Both the position numbers and the translations under genes were made by a program. Under the pieces are notes generated by a model. It saw nothing but the letters and a program-made list of their open reading frames with translations. It was not told where the DNA came from and searched no databases. Shown piece by piece: positions 50,430-59,493 of a stretch of DNA of 64,000 bases. Within the stretch, counting starts at the first letter, position 1, and each line of letters begins with the position of its first letter. Source of the DNA: Bacteroidaceae bacterium (GTDB lineage: Bacteria > Bacteroidota > Bacteroidia > Bacteroidales > Bacteroidaceae); NCBI GenBank assembly GCA_017416805.1, contig JAFQBB010000042.1:62001-126000 (forward strand), in the 5' to 3' direction.

Positions 50430-51698
50430 TTATTCTACGTATTTCTTAAGGATTACACATGCATTGTGTCCACCGAATCCGAAGGTGTTGGACAAGGCTG
50501 CATTAACGGTGCGTTTTTGAGCCTTGTTGAAGGTATAATTCATATCGTAATCGATATTCTCATCATTGTCACCTTCGGTATGGTTGATGGTGGGGGGGAC
50601 AATATCATTCTGGATTGCCAGTGTACAGGCTATGGCTTCTACAGCTCCAGCAGCTCCTAAAAGGTGTCCGGTCATGGACTTGGTAGAACTGATATTGAGT
50701 TTGTAGGCATGTTCGCCAAACACTTCTTTGATTGCTTTGCATTCCGATACGTCACCTACAGGGGTTGATGTGCCGTGAACATTGATATAGTCAATGTCTT
50801 CTGGTTTCATTTCCGCATCTTCCAATGCATTCAGCATTACCAATTTGGCTCCTAATCCTTCTGGATGAGAAGCTGTCAGATGATGGGCGTCAGCCGACAT
50901 TCCTGCACCTGCCAGTTCAGCATAAATCTTTGCACCACGGGCTTTGGCATGTTCCAATTCTTCCAATATGAGACAACCTGCACCTTCGCCCATTACGAAT
51001 CCGTCACGGCTGGCGCTAAAGGGACGGCTGGCGGTTTGTGGATCGTCGTTGCGGGTTGATAGGGCATGCATAGCTGTGAATCCGCCTACACCTGCCGGAT
51101 AAATGGCTGCCTCGGCTCCTCCTGTAACAATAGCTGTAGCTTTACCTAAACGGATAAGGTTGAAGGCATCGGCAATGGCATTGGAAGAAGATGCACAAGC
51201 TGAAGTGGTCGTATAATTGGGACCATGGAAACCGTACATGATAGAAATCTGTCCGGCGGCGATATCAGCAATCATCTTGGGGATAAAGAAAGGATTAAAC
51301 TTGGGAGCTTTATCTTTTCCATTGATAGCCCAATTGCCAACTTCCTCTTCGAAGGTATGAATACCTCCAATGCCCACACCAAATACTACACCGATACGAG
51401 TCTTGTCCACTCCGTCGGTATCCAATCCTGCGTCGTTTACAGCCTGTTTGGCTACGGCTACGGCATATTGGGTATAAAGGTCCATCTTGCGTGACTCTTT
51501 GCGGTCAATGCCAAAATCAGCAGGGTTGAATCCTTTTACTTCACATGCGAATTGTGCTTTGTATTCCGATGCATCAAAATGCGTGATAGGCCCTGCTCCA
51601 CTCACACCCTCCACAAGGTTCTTCCACGTTTCTTCAACGTTGTTACCCAACGGAGTGAGTGCACCAAGGCCTGTCACTACCACTCTTTTTAATTCCAT
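50430..51698 (-). CDS. fabF: Beta-ketoacyl-ACP synthase II
   Basis: Fatty-acid elongation condensing enzyme, 422 residues. Catalytic Cys in TTSACASSSNAI, His in NVHGTSTPVGD, Lys/His in STKSMTGHLLGAAGAVEA. GFGGHNACVILKKY closes the protein. Follows acpP after 21 bp and precedes rnc by 3 bp. Confidence 0.97.
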   Translation of the reverse strand: MELKRVVVTGLGALTPLGNNVEETWKNLVEGVSGAGPITHFDASEYKAQFACEVKGFNPADFGIDRKESRKMDLYTQYAVAVAKQAVNDAGLDTDGVDKTRIGVVFGVGIGGIHTFEEEVGNWAINGKDKAPKFNPFFIPKMIADIAAGQISIMYGFHGPNYTTTSACASSSNAIADAFNLIRLGKATAIVTGGAEAAIYPAGVGGFTAMHALSTRNDDPQTASRPFSASRDGFVMGEGAGCLILEELEHAKARGAKIYAELAGAGMSADAHHLTASHPEGLGAKLVMLNALEDAEMKPEDIDYINVHGTSTPVGDVSECKAIKEVFGEHAYKLNISSTKSMTGHLLGAAGAVEAIACTLAIQNDIVPPTINHTEGDNDENIDYDMNYTFNKAQKRTVNAALSNTFGFGGHNACVILKKYVE

Positions 51699-51719
51699 TC
51701 TTCTTATGAAATTCTTCTC

Positions 51720-51953
51720 TTATTTGTTAGCTTCGATGTAAGAGATGGCGTCACCAACTGTACCAATCTTCTCAGCTTGATCATCAGGAATTGTGATTCC
51801 GAATTCCTTTTCGAACTCCATGATGAGCTCTACTGTATCCAAAGAATCTGCACCGAGGTCGTTAGTGAAGCTTGCTTCGTTTGTAACTTCTGATTCTTCA
51901 ACGCCTAACTTATCAACGATGATAGCTTTTACTCTTGCTGCAATTTCAGACAT
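51720..51953 (-). CDS. acpP: Acyl carrier protein
   Basis: 77-residue acidic helical carrier. The phosphopantetheine serine is in [16 protein letters not shown], and [24 protein letters not shown] is standard. Highly biased codons. First gene of acpP-fabF-rnc; the 5' region reads TTCCTTTG at minus-strand 52012-52005, a near match to the -7 box. Confidence 0.97.
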   Translation of the reverse strand: MSEIAARVKAIIVDKLGVEESEVTNEASFTNDLGADSLDTVELIMEFEKEFGITIPDDQAEKIGTVGDAISYIEANK

Positions 51954-52141
51954 AACTTTAAATCTTTTTGGTTAATTAATAAATTTGATTATTTAAATTC
52001 TGGTGCAAAGGAACACATATTCTTTCAAATGACAAAGAAAAAAGAGAAATAAACGCAATGTTTTGCACATTTTCCCTCTTTTTGTGCAAAGAAAGAGATA
52101 AAATAACCGGCTTCTTTAAGAAGTATCTGTCGGATTTTGTC
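51954..52141. other. acpP upstream region
   Basis: 188 bp. Contains TTTGCACA (52062-52069) inverted at 52083-52090, a possible weak terminator of the downstream strand, and the near-match -7 box of acpP. Nothing else seen. Confidence 0.4.
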
Positions 52142-53149
52142 TTATATGGTTTCTCTTCGCAAAGGGTAATTCCCTCTTAGTTGTTCGAATTTTTCAGGGT
52201 TAAGTTTCAAAGCCCTGCTATCCCGGCGTGGATCATATAGGGAGAGAGGGTCTGAAGGATTGGCATTGGCAGGAGCTGGTGGTGGGGTAATGGTGAATGA
52301 GCAATTGCATAGTTTGAAGTGGCGACATAAGGCTTCAAGTGCCATCCGGGTAGCATTGGCTTTGCCATCGGCAGAATAACCGGCAATATGTGGTGTGCCT
52401 AAATAAACACGATTGAGTAGGCGAAGGTTGATGTTTGGTTCGTGCTCCCATACGTCAATGATGGCTTCCCGTATTATTCCTTTCTCCAAAGCAGAGAGTA
52501 GGGCTTGCTCGTCGATTACGTCACCCCGTGAGGTGTTAATAATAATAGGTACGCGTGTGAGGGAGGAGAAGAAATGTTCATCGGCCATGTGTAAGGTGGG
52601 ATATTCTCCGTCTCGCACAAGTGGAGTGTGGAAGGTTATCACGTCTGCTTGATTCATCAATTCTGCCAAGGGGATGAATCCTATATCTCCCCGCTTGGCG
52701 CGTGGAGGGTCGCAAAGGATCACTTTCATCCCGAGTTTCCTGCCTACCTCAGCCACAAGAGAGCCTACATGTCCAACTCCGACTATACCTAAAGTGGATT
52801 GACGGAGGGACAACCCGCGTTCTTGTTGGAGGAGAATCAAGGAAGAATGGATATATTGGGCAACACTTCCGGCATTGCATCCCGGACAATTTGTCCATTG
52901 GATTCCTGCTTCGTGAAGGAACTCAATGTCCAAATGGTCGAAGCCGATGGTGGCCGTGGCTATGAATTGCACTTTGCTCCTATCAAGCAGACGGCGATCG
53001 CATAAGGTGCGTGTACGTACAATCAGAGCATCAGCATCTTGTACTTCGTCAGCAGTAATAGCGTTTCCAGGCAAGAATACCACTTCGTCGGCTATACGTG
53101 AAATTGCTTCGTGGATATAAGGGATTTTGTCGTCAACAATTACTTTCAT
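52142..53149 (-). CDS. pdxB: 4-phosphoerythronate dehydrogenase
   Basis: Oxidises 4-phospho-D-erythronate in the DXP-dependent vitamin B6 pathway. D-2-hydroxyacid dehydrogenase fold: NAD motif GIVGVGHVGSLVAEVG, Arg in INTSRGDVIDEQALLSAL, Glu in WEHEPNINLRLL, His in GTPHIAGYSADGKANATR. The start MKVIVDDKIPYIHEAI and the C-terminal dimerisation domain are typical. Length of 335 is a little shorter than the enterobacterial enzyme. Confidence 0.93.
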   Translation of the reverse strand: MKVIVDDKIPYIHEAISRIADEVVFLPGNAITADEVQDADALIVRTRTLCDRRLLDRSKVQFIATATIGFDHLDIEFLHEAGIQWTNCPGCNAGSVAQYIHSSLILLQQERGLSLRQSTLGIVGVGHVGSLVAEVGRKLGMKVILCDPPRAKRGDIGFIPLAELMNQADVITFHTPLVRDGEYPTLHMADEHFFSSLTRVPIIINTSRGDVIDEQALLSALEKGIIREAIIDVWEHEPNINLRLLNRVYLGTPHIAGYSADGKANATRMALEALCRHFKLCNCSFTITPPPAPANANPSDPLSLYDPRRDSRALKLNPEKFEQLRGNYPLRRETI

Positions 53150-53169
53150 GCGGATTTTGTGATTTCTTC

Positions 53170-54234
53170 CTATGCTTGTACAAGAGGCATTGTGTCACAC
53201 ACATTTAAAATTTTCTTTACTATCATTTCAGGGGTGATGCGTGTGAGGCACCGATAATCATTGTACAGGCAGGGTTTGTTTCCAAAGACGGAGCAGGGGC
53301 GACAAGGCAGGTCGTTTATTTGCAATGCGTTTTCGCTTCTTTGTCCATAGCCCATAAAGCCACAATAAGGATGTGTTGCACCCCAAATGGAAACAACGGG
53401 AGTGTGGACAAGGGAAGCCAAATGCATGTTGGCTGAATCCATGGATACCATTACGTCAAGATGGCTCATCAGGATTAGTTCGCGCTCCATACGAAGGCCT
53501 TCGGTAATGTAGGTGTGCGAATACTTCTTTGCCCATGATTTAAGTATTTCCGTCTCTTTTTCGCCTGCTCCGAAAAGGAATATGCGTACGTCAGGTTCTT
53601 TATCTAATGAAGCTACGACTTGCTCCATTTGGTCTAACGGATAAATCTTTCCTTGGTGGGCGGCAAAAGGTGCTATTCCTATCCACTTTTCTTTTTCCCT
53701 ACGGGGGAGAAAAAATTCTTGGACACGGGAAAAATCTCCACGCTTCTTTCCTCCAAAAATGCTGACGAATTCTATTTGTCCGATGGGTAATCCTAATGCT
53801 TCAAAAACATTCCGATAACGGTCGAATGAGGTAGGAAGTTGTTTCAGCTCTTTCCCTTCCGGACGTGTAAGAAGCCGTTTTTCTGTTTTCCCTTTATCAA
53901 TGCAAGCTACGCGAATGCCACGGAGGATTGCACAAGTGCGAAATATTTTAGTGCGGAGCACATCGTGGAGGTCGGCTATGGCTTCAAATCCCAGTTCTTT
54001 ATTCAATTCGTGGAAAAGCCGTACCATTCCAAAGGGACCCTTGTAGCGTTTCTGCTTGAGATTGACTCCTCGAAAAGTTACATTTTCCGGCATCTGCAAA
54101 AAAAGTGGCCGCATGGATTCGCGGCTGAGCACGGTAAATTTGTGTTGAGGATATTGGTTGGCTACTGTCCATAGGACGGGAACCGTCATGGCCACATCGC
54201 CAAAGGCTGAGAAGCGGGTAACAAGGATATGCAT
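53170..54234 (-). CDS. Glycosyltransferase family 9 (heptosyltransferase-like)
   Basis: 354-residue cytoplasmic transferase of the GT9 family that adds heptose or another sugar to LPS core/lipid A. Start MHILVTRFSAFGDVAMTVPVLW is typical, with ADLHDVLRTKIFR and the nucleotide-sugar region GIAPFAAHQGKIYPLDQM, SMDSANMHLASLVHTPVVSIWGATHPYCGFMGY. The acceptor cannot be told. Adjacent to DUF4254, the usual partner in Bacteroidetes. Confidence 0.9.
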   Translation of the reverse strand: MHILVTRFSAFGDVAMTVPVLWTVANQYPQHKFTVLSRESMRPLFLQMPENVTFRGVNLKQKRYKGPFGMVRLFHELNKELGFEAIADLHDVLRTKIFRTCAILRGIRVACIDKGKTEKRLLTRPEGKELKQLPTSFDRYRNVFEALGLPIGQIEFVSIFGGKKRGDFSRVQEFFLPRREKEKWIGIAPFAAHQGKIYPLDQMEQVVASLDKEPDVRIFLFGAGEKETEILKSWAKKYSHTYITEGLRMERELILMSHLDVMVSMDSANMHLASLVHTPVVSIWGATHPYCGFMGYGQRSENALQINDLPCRPCSVFGNKPCLYNDYRCLTRITPEMIVKKILNVCDTMPLVQA

Positions 54235-54351
54235 AAATCTATTGTTGAGGGTGTAGAATGCAAGAATGTAACACGTTACATAATATTGTGCTCTGAAACT
54301 GCTTACATCGCTAATTAAGCAAGCGTCACTCCTGCTTTCTGCACTCCAAAA

Positions 54352-54957
54352 TCACTTATTTCCGTAAAGTACCGGATTCAATGCCGGGTCGTTGTACATT
54401 TTCATCTGCTTATAGACTTTCATGTATTTGCGCCCGTCTTCAATGTCGGAAATCAATTGGTCAATGGCTTGAGAAAGGTCTCGTTGCTGCTCAAGCAGTA
54501 TATCCAATTTCGCCTGACAGGCGGCACGGTGTGTGTCGTCCACATCAGTACGCTTGGTCTCTTGGCGCATGTGGTAAATCTTCAATGCCAAAATGGAGAG
54601 TCGGTCAATGGCCCAAGCTGGGCTTTCAGTATTGATTGTCGCATCAGGCAGAGGGACAATATCTTTGTATTTGTCCAAGAAATAACTGTCAATGAGTTCT
54701 ACCAAATCTGTGCGGTCTTGATTGCTTTTGTCAATGCGGCGCTTGAGCACGAGTGCAGCGGTGGGGTCAATCTCCGGGTCACGGATAATATCCTCAAAAT
54801 GCCATTGTACGGTGTCTATCCAGTTTTTGAGGTAGAGGTAAAATTCTATGGTTTTCAACGGATGGGGATTTTGGATAGGAGTATCCACACAATCTGTCAC
54901 ATGGTAATCGGCAATCGCTTGCTCGAAAATGGGTTTGCAAAGTTCGGTAAATGTCAT
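54352..54957 (-). CDS. DUF4254 family protein
   Basis: 201-residue all-helical protein. Recognised by NPHPLKTIEFYLYLKNWIDTVQWHFEDIIRDPEIDP and the Arg-rich LKRRIDKSNQDRTDLVELIDSYF. No known activity; regularly next to GT9 genes, so a role in envelope glycan assembly is inferred. A -7 box lies upstream. Confidence 0.83.
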   Translation of the reverse strand: MTFTELCKPIFEQAIADYHVTDCVDTPIQNPHPLKTIEFYLYLKNWIDTVQWHFEDIIRDPEIDPTAALVLKRRIDKSNQDRTDLVELIDSYFLDKYKDIVPLPDATINTESPAWAIDRLSILALKIYHMRQETKRTDVDDTHRAACQAKLDILLEQQRDLSQAIDQLISDIEDGRKYMKVYKQMKMYNDPALNPVLYGNK

Positions 54958-54998
54958 ATTTTCGCGATGATATGATAATTGGCTTTTTTATAATGGTG

Positions 54999-55006
54999 CA
55001 AAAATA
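54999..55006 (-). promoter_or_regulatory. -7 box for DUF4254 gene
   Basis: TATTTTTG on the minus strand, 42 bp upstream of the ATG at 54957. Confidence 0.4.
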
Positions 55007-55114
55007 AACAAAAAAAACAGATTCGGCAAGAATTGCGGGAAAAAGTAGGCAATAAGATAGGTGTATATTCTCCAAGCCGTTAAATAACCCTAACGGAAAC
55101 CGAGTTATAGGGGA

Positions 55115-55122
55115 TAAATTTG
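55115..55122 (+). promoter_or_regulatory. Candidate -7 box for the ftsX operon
   Basis: TAAATTTG matches TAnnTTTG and lies 42 bp upstream of the ftsX ATG; TTATTTTG close by is a second, weaker candidate. Either could drive the seven-gene run to 61529. Confidence 0.4.
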
Positions 55123-55163
55123 TTATTTTGCACCAAATTTAGGGTTATTGTATCCATACCTCA

Positions 55164-56039
55164 ATGAGTAAGTCTGCAAAAAAACGTCCGTTGCTCGATA
55201 TGCAATTCATCACGGCTTGTATCAGCACCACTATGGTGTTGGTCTTGTTAGGCATTGTGGCTTTTTTTGTGTTGTCGGCAAGGGACTTCTCCGGTTATGT
55301 AAGGGAGAATATCAGTTTTTCAGCCCTGTTGAGTGATGACATGAAGGAACCGGATATCTTAAAGTTTCAGAAGAATTTGGATAAGGAACCTTATGTGAAA
55401 TCTACCATTTACATATCCAAGGAGCAGGCTTTGCGTGAAGAAACAGAGGCCATGGGTACCAATCCGCAAGAGTTTGTAGGATATAATCCCTTCTCGGCAT
55501 CAATTGAAATCAATCTCAATTCGGTTTATGCCAATTCGGATAGCTTGGCATGGATAGAGAAAGAGATTATGGCAAAGGGCAAAGTGGTGGAAATAACTTA
55601 TCCTGAGGCATTGATTGAGGCCGTAAACAAGAATGTCAGGAAGATAAGCATTGTATTGTTAGGGTTGGCGGCATTGTTTGCCATTATTTCCTTCTCGTTG
55701 ATAAACAACACCATCCGGCTTACCATTTATGCAAAGCGTTTCCTTATACACACCATGAGGTTGGTAGGGGCTGATTGGGGGTTCATCCGTCGTCCTTTCC
55801 TGGTGCGCAATTTGTGGGTGGGTGTCATATCCGCCTTGTTGGCTAATGGGGTGCTGATGTTGGGAGGATATTGGATTGTCAGGCATGAACCTGAATTGAT
55901 AAATATTGTAAGCCCCCACACAATGCTTGTAGTTATGGCTACGGTCTTTGCTTTTGGCATTATCATTACGGTGTGGTGTGCATATTTGTCAATCAACCGC
56001 TATTTGCGGATGAAGACAGATTCTCTCTATTATGCTTGA
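55164..56039 (+). CDS. ftsX: Cell-division protein FtsX
   Basis: Inner-membrane permease-like protein that, with FtsE, activates peptidoglycan hydrolases at the septum. 291 residues: one N-terminal membrane segment (TACISTTMVLVLLGIVAFFVL), a periplasmic domain (YISKEQALREETEAMGTNPQEFVGYNPFSASIEI), and three C-terminal segments. NNTIRLTIYAKRFLIHTMRLVGADWGFIRRPFL is typical. No ftsE in the window. First gene of the run. Confidence 0.92.
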   Translation: MSKSAKKRPLLDMQFITACISTTMVLVLLGIVAFFVLSARDFSGYVRENISFSALLSDDMKEPDILKFQKNLDKEPYVKSTIYISKEQALREETEAMGTNPQEFVGYNPFSASIEINLNSVYANSDSLAWIEKEIMAKGKVVEITYPEALIEAVNKNVRKISIVLLGLAALFAIISFSLINNTIRLTIYAKRFLIHTMRLVGADWGFIRRPFLVRNLWVGVISALLANGVLMLGGYWIVRHEPELINIVSPHTMLVVMATVFAFGIIITVWCAYLSINRYLRMKTDSLYYA

Positions 56040-56075
56040 CGAATGTTGTTGAATTATAGAAAAATAGGAACAGAT

Positions 56076-56333
56076 ATGAATAATCAGAATTTTGCCTTTG
56101 GCAAGAAAAACTATATCTTGTTAGGTATAGGTATGGCAATCATTATTATAGGATTTCTGCTTATGAGCGGTCCTGGTTCAACCGAAACTCACTTTGAGCC
56201 GGACATTTTCAGTGTGCGCCGTATCAAAGTGGCTCCTGCCGTGTGTTTCTTCGGATTCGTTTTCATGATTTATGGGATTTTGTGCAAATCCAAGTGTAAA
56301 GGCAACGAGGAATATAAGAAGAACGAGAAATAA
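56076..56333 (+). CDS. DUF3098 family membrane protein
   Basis: An 85-residue protein with two membrane segments: NFAFGKKNYILLGIGMAIIIIGFLLMSGPG and RIKVAPAVCFFGFVFMIYGIL. The start MNNQNFAFGKKNY fits the family better than an earlier ATG at 56043. Commonly sits between ftsX and uppP. Function unknown. Confidence 0.82.
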   Translation: MNNQNFAFGKKNYILLGIGMAIIIIGFLLMSGPGSTETHFEPDIFSVRRIKVAPAVCFFGFVFMIYGILCKSKCKGNEEYKKNEK

Positions 56334-56345
56334 AGGAGTTAGGCG

Positions 56346-57191
56346 ATGGATACATTACAAACCGTCATTATTGCTATCGTAGAAGGGCTTACCGAGTTTC
56401 TGCCTGTTTCATCAACCGGACACATGATTATTGCCCAAAATCTGTTGGGCGTAGAGAGCACACCATTCGTAAAAGCTTTCACGTTCATTATTCAATTTGG
56501 CGCAATTTTGTCGGTAGTGTGTCTTTATTGGAAACGTTTTTTCCAGTTGAACCATTCTCCAATTCCTGAGGAAACTTCCGCTTTGAAGAAACTGTTGCAC
56601 AAGTATGACTTTTATTGGAAATTGTTTATAGCTTTTATCCCGGCTGCAGTTTTAGGGTTATTGTTTAGTGATGCTATTGATGCCATGCTCGAACGTGTGG
56701 AGGTGGTAGCCGTAACATTAGTGTTGGGAGGCGTCTTTATGCTTTTCTGCGATCGTATATTCAATAAAGGTAGTGAAGAAACCCCATTTACTGAGAAACG
56801 GGCTTTAATGGTCGGCCTTTTTCAATGTATCTCGATGATACCTGGAGTGTCGCGCTCAATGGCTACAATCGTAGGAGGTATGGCCCAACGCATGACTCGT
56901 AAAGCTGCTGCTGAATTTTCCTTCTTCTTGGCCGTACCTACAATGTTGGGAGCTACTGTTTATAAAGTGTACAAACTGGTCAAAGAAGGTGGAATGGAAA
57001 TAATAACGGACAATCTTGTTACTCTCATTATTGGTAATGCCGTGGCTTTCATTGTAGCATTGTTGGCCATTAAATTCTTCATAGGTTTTGTCACCAGATA
57101 TGGTTTTAAAGCCTTTGGGTGGTATCGCATCATTGTAGGGGTGCTCATTCTTGTATTGTTAATGACTGGACATAGTTTGGAGATTATCTGA
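56346..57191 (+). CDS. uppP: Undecaprenyl-diphosphatase
   Basis: Recycles undecaprenyl pyrophosphate to the monophosphate carrier for peptidoglycan and O-glycan synthesis; mediates bacitracin tolerance. 281 residues, about eight membrane segments. BacA motifs: IVEGLTEFLPVSSTGHMII and MIPGVSRSMATIVGGMAQ with catalytic residues. Its TGA shares one base with the truB ATG. Confidence 0.96.
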   Translation: MDTLQTVIIAIVEGLTEFLPVSSTGHMIIAQNLLGVESTPFVKAFTFIIQFGAILSVVCLYWKRFFQLNHSPIPEETSALKKLLHKYDFYWKLFIAFIPAAVLGLLFSDAIDAMLERVEVVAVTLVLGGVFMLFCDRIFNKGSEETPFTEKRALMVGLFQCISMIPGVSRSMATIVGGMAQRMTRKAAAEFSFFLAVPTMLGATVYKVYKLVKEGGMEIITDNLVTLIIGNAVAFIVALLAIKFFIGFVTRYGFKAFGWYRIIVGVLILVLLMTGHSLEII

Positions 57192-57904
57192 TGAATTTTA
57201 TAGAAGGAGAAGTACTTTGTTTCAACAAGCCTCTGCGGCTGACTTCGTTTGCGGTCGTCGGTAAGGCACGTTATCACCTTTGTCGCAAATTGGGCATTAA
57301 AAAAATGAAAGTGGGGCATGCCGGCACCTTGGATCCCTTGGCTACTGGAGTGATGATTGTATGTACTGGTCGTGCAACCAAGCGGATTGAAGAGTTTCAA
57401 TATCACACTAAAGAGTATGTTGCGACACTGAAACTGGGGGCAACTACTCCGTCGTTTGATTTGGAAAAAGAAATAGATGCAACTTATCCTACTGGCCATA
57501 TTACTCGTCCGTTGGTGGAAGAAGTTTTGGCAAAGTTTGTAGGAACAATAGAGCAGATACCGCCAGCCTTTTCGGCTTGTAAGGTCGATGGTAAGCGGGC
57601 ATACGATTTGGCACGCAAGGGTGAAGAAGTGGAATTGAAGCCAAAGACACTTGTTATAGATGAGATAGAGTTGTTAGAGTGTGACCTTGCGAAAATGGAA
57701 ATCAAGATACGTGTGGTGTGTAGTAAAGGTACCTATATCCGCGCTTTGGCACGTGACATCGGACAAGCATTAGAAAGTGGGGCACACCTGATAGGTTTGT
57801 GTCGTACGCGGGTAGGAGACATTCATTTGAAAGATTGTCTTGATTTGGAAACTTTCCCTGGGTGGTTAGAAATGCAGGAAATAGAAACGTCAATAAATCA
57901 ATAA
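57191..57904 (+). CDS. truB: tRNA pseudouridine(55) synthase
   Basis: Makes pseudouridine 55 in the T loop of tRNA. 237 residues. Catalytic Asp in [46 protein letters not shown] and [20 protein letters not shown] follow. No PUA domain at the end, as in the short Bacteroidetes form. Confidence 0.96.
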   Translation: MNFIEGEVLCFNKPLRLTSFAVVGKARYHLCRKLGIKKMKVGHAGTLDPLATGVMIVCTGRATKRIEEFQYHTKEYVATLKLGATTPSFDLEKEIDATYPTGHITRPLVEEVLAKFVGTIEQIPPAFSACKVDGKRAYDLARKGEEVELKPKTLVIDEIELLECDLAKMEIKIRVVCSKGTYIRALARDIGQALESGAHLIGLCRTRVGDIHLKDCLDLETFPGWLEMQEIETSINQ

Positions 57905-57926
57905 ACATATAACATACACAAGAATT

Positions 57927-58985
57927 ATGAAATTATCACAATTCAAGTTCAAACTCCCTGATGAACTTATAGCACTTCATCCAGCTGCTCATCGCGATGA
58001 ATCTCGCTTGATGGTGGTGAATAAAAAGACCGGGAAGATTGAGCACCGCGTGTTCAAGGACATTTTAGAGTATTTCGATGAAAAGGATGTATTTGTTTTT
58101 AACGATACTAAAGTGTTTCCTGCGCGTCTTTATGGTAATAAGGAAAAGACCGGCGCCCGCATCGAAGTATTTTTGTTGCGAGAGTTGAACGAAGAGTTTC
58201 GTCTGTGGGATGTATTGGTAGATCCGGCTCGTAAAATCCGTATCGGCAATAAACTGTACTTTGGCGAAGATGACTCCATGGTTGCTGAAGTGATTGACAA
58301 TACGACATCGCGTGGGCGTACCTTACGTTTTCTTTATGATGGACCGCATGATGAGTTTAAACAAGCACTATATGCATTAGGCGAACCACCACTTCCTTCG
58401 TTTATAAACCGTCCGGTAGAAGAGGATGATGTAGAACGTTTCCAGACCCTTTTTGCCCGAAATGAAGGAGCAGTAACGGCTCCGACGGCCGGACTGCATT
58501 TTAGCCGTGAGTTGCTGAAGCGTATGGAGATAAAAGGCATTGACCGTGCTTTTATCACTCTGCATGCAGGCCTTGGAAACTTCCGCGACATTGATGTGGA
58601 AGATTTGACAAAGCATAAGACAGATAGTGAGCAGATGTTTGTAGAACGTGAAGCGTGTGACATCGTAAATGAGGCAAAGGCCGGAGAACATGAAGTGTGT
58701 GCTATAGGTACTACTACCATGAGGGCTTTGGAGACGGCTTCAGGGACAGATTGTAATTTGAAAGAATACGAAGGCTGGACTAACAAATTTATTTTCCCCC
58801 CTTATGATTTCAATGTCGCTACCAGTATGGTGTCGAATTTCCACATGCCTTATTCTACTTTATTGATGATGGTTGCAGCTTTTGGTGGATATGAGCTTAT
58901 TATGGATGCATATAAATTGGCCGTAAAAGAGGGTTATCATTTTGGAACCTATGGTGATGCCATGTTGATTATTGATAGAGATTAA
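57927..58985 (+). CDS. queA: S-adenosylmethionine:tRNA ribosyltransferase-isomerase
   Basis: Transfers the ribose of SAM to preQ1 at tRNA position 34, giving epoxyqueuosine, the substrate of Que[69 protein letters not shown] and [20 protein letters not shown] are diagnostic. Length of 352 is normal. queG is at 31775-32710. Confidence 0.97.
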   Translation: MKLSQFKFKLPDELIALHPAAHRDESRLMVVNKKTGKIEHRVFKDILEYFDEKDVFVFNDTKVFPARLYGNKEKTGARIEVFLLRELNEEFRLWDVLVDPARKIRIGNKLYFGEDDSMVAEVIDNTTSRGRTLRFLYDGPHDEFKQALYALGEPPLPSFINRPVEEDDVERFQTLFARNEGAVTAPTAGLHFSRELLKRMEIKGIDRAFITLHAGLGNFRDIDVEDLTKHKTDSEQMFVEREACDIVNEAKAGEHEVCAIGTTTMRALETASGTDCNLKEYEGWTNKFIFPPYDFNVATSMVSNFHMPYSTLLMMVAAFGGYELIMDAYKLAVKEGYHFGTYGDAMLIIDRD

Positions 58986-59001
58986 GGTAATAGAATGCGG
59001 T

Positions 59002-59493
59002 ATGAAACATCTTGCTTACTTGTCGCTGGGGACTAATCTGGGGAATAAGGAGGAGAATTTGAATACTGCTATCACATTGATAGGGGAGCAGATAGGAGAT
59101 GTGGTTCGCCTGTCTGCTCCATACATTTCCGAACCATGGGGGTTTTGTTCAGAAAATAAATTTTTGAACTGTGCCTTGGCTTTACATACGGAATTTGAAC
59201 CGGAAGGATTGCTTGTTGTTACCCAACGGATAGAACAGTTGATGGGTAGGGTTCATAAAAGTATGGATGGGCAATATCGGGACCGTCTCATAGATATTGA
59301 TATCCTTTTTTATGATGCATTGGTGATGCATTCTCCCATTCTGACAATACCTCATCCTTTGCTTCATCGCCGTATGTTTGTTCTCAAACCGTTGGTTGAA
59401 ATTGCTCCAACATTACTGCATCCTATATTCAATAAGAATATTCTTGAGTTGTTGAATATTCTATGGCTAACTGAAAAAGAGGGGAAATGTTGA
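59002..59493 (+). CDS. folK: 2-amino-4-hydroxy-6-hydroxymethyldihydropteridine pyrophosphokinase
   Basis: Folate-pathway kinase that pyrophosphorylates hydroxymethyldihydropterin. HLAYLSLGTNLGNKEENLNTAI at the start, SEPWGFCSENKFLNCALAL, and the catalytic DRLIDIDILFYD with IPHPLLHRRMFVLKPLVEIAP. Start at 59002, 16 bp after the queA stop. 163 residues. Overlaps the next gene by 7 bp. Confidence 0.95.
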   Translation: MKHLAYLSLGTNLGNKEENLNTAITLIGEQIGDVVRLSAPYISEPWGFCSENKFLNCALALHTEFEPEGLLVVTQRIEQLMGRVHKSMDGQYRDRLIDIDILFYDALVMHSPILTIPHPLLHRRMFVLKPLVEIAPTLLHPIFNKNILELLNILWLTEKEGKC

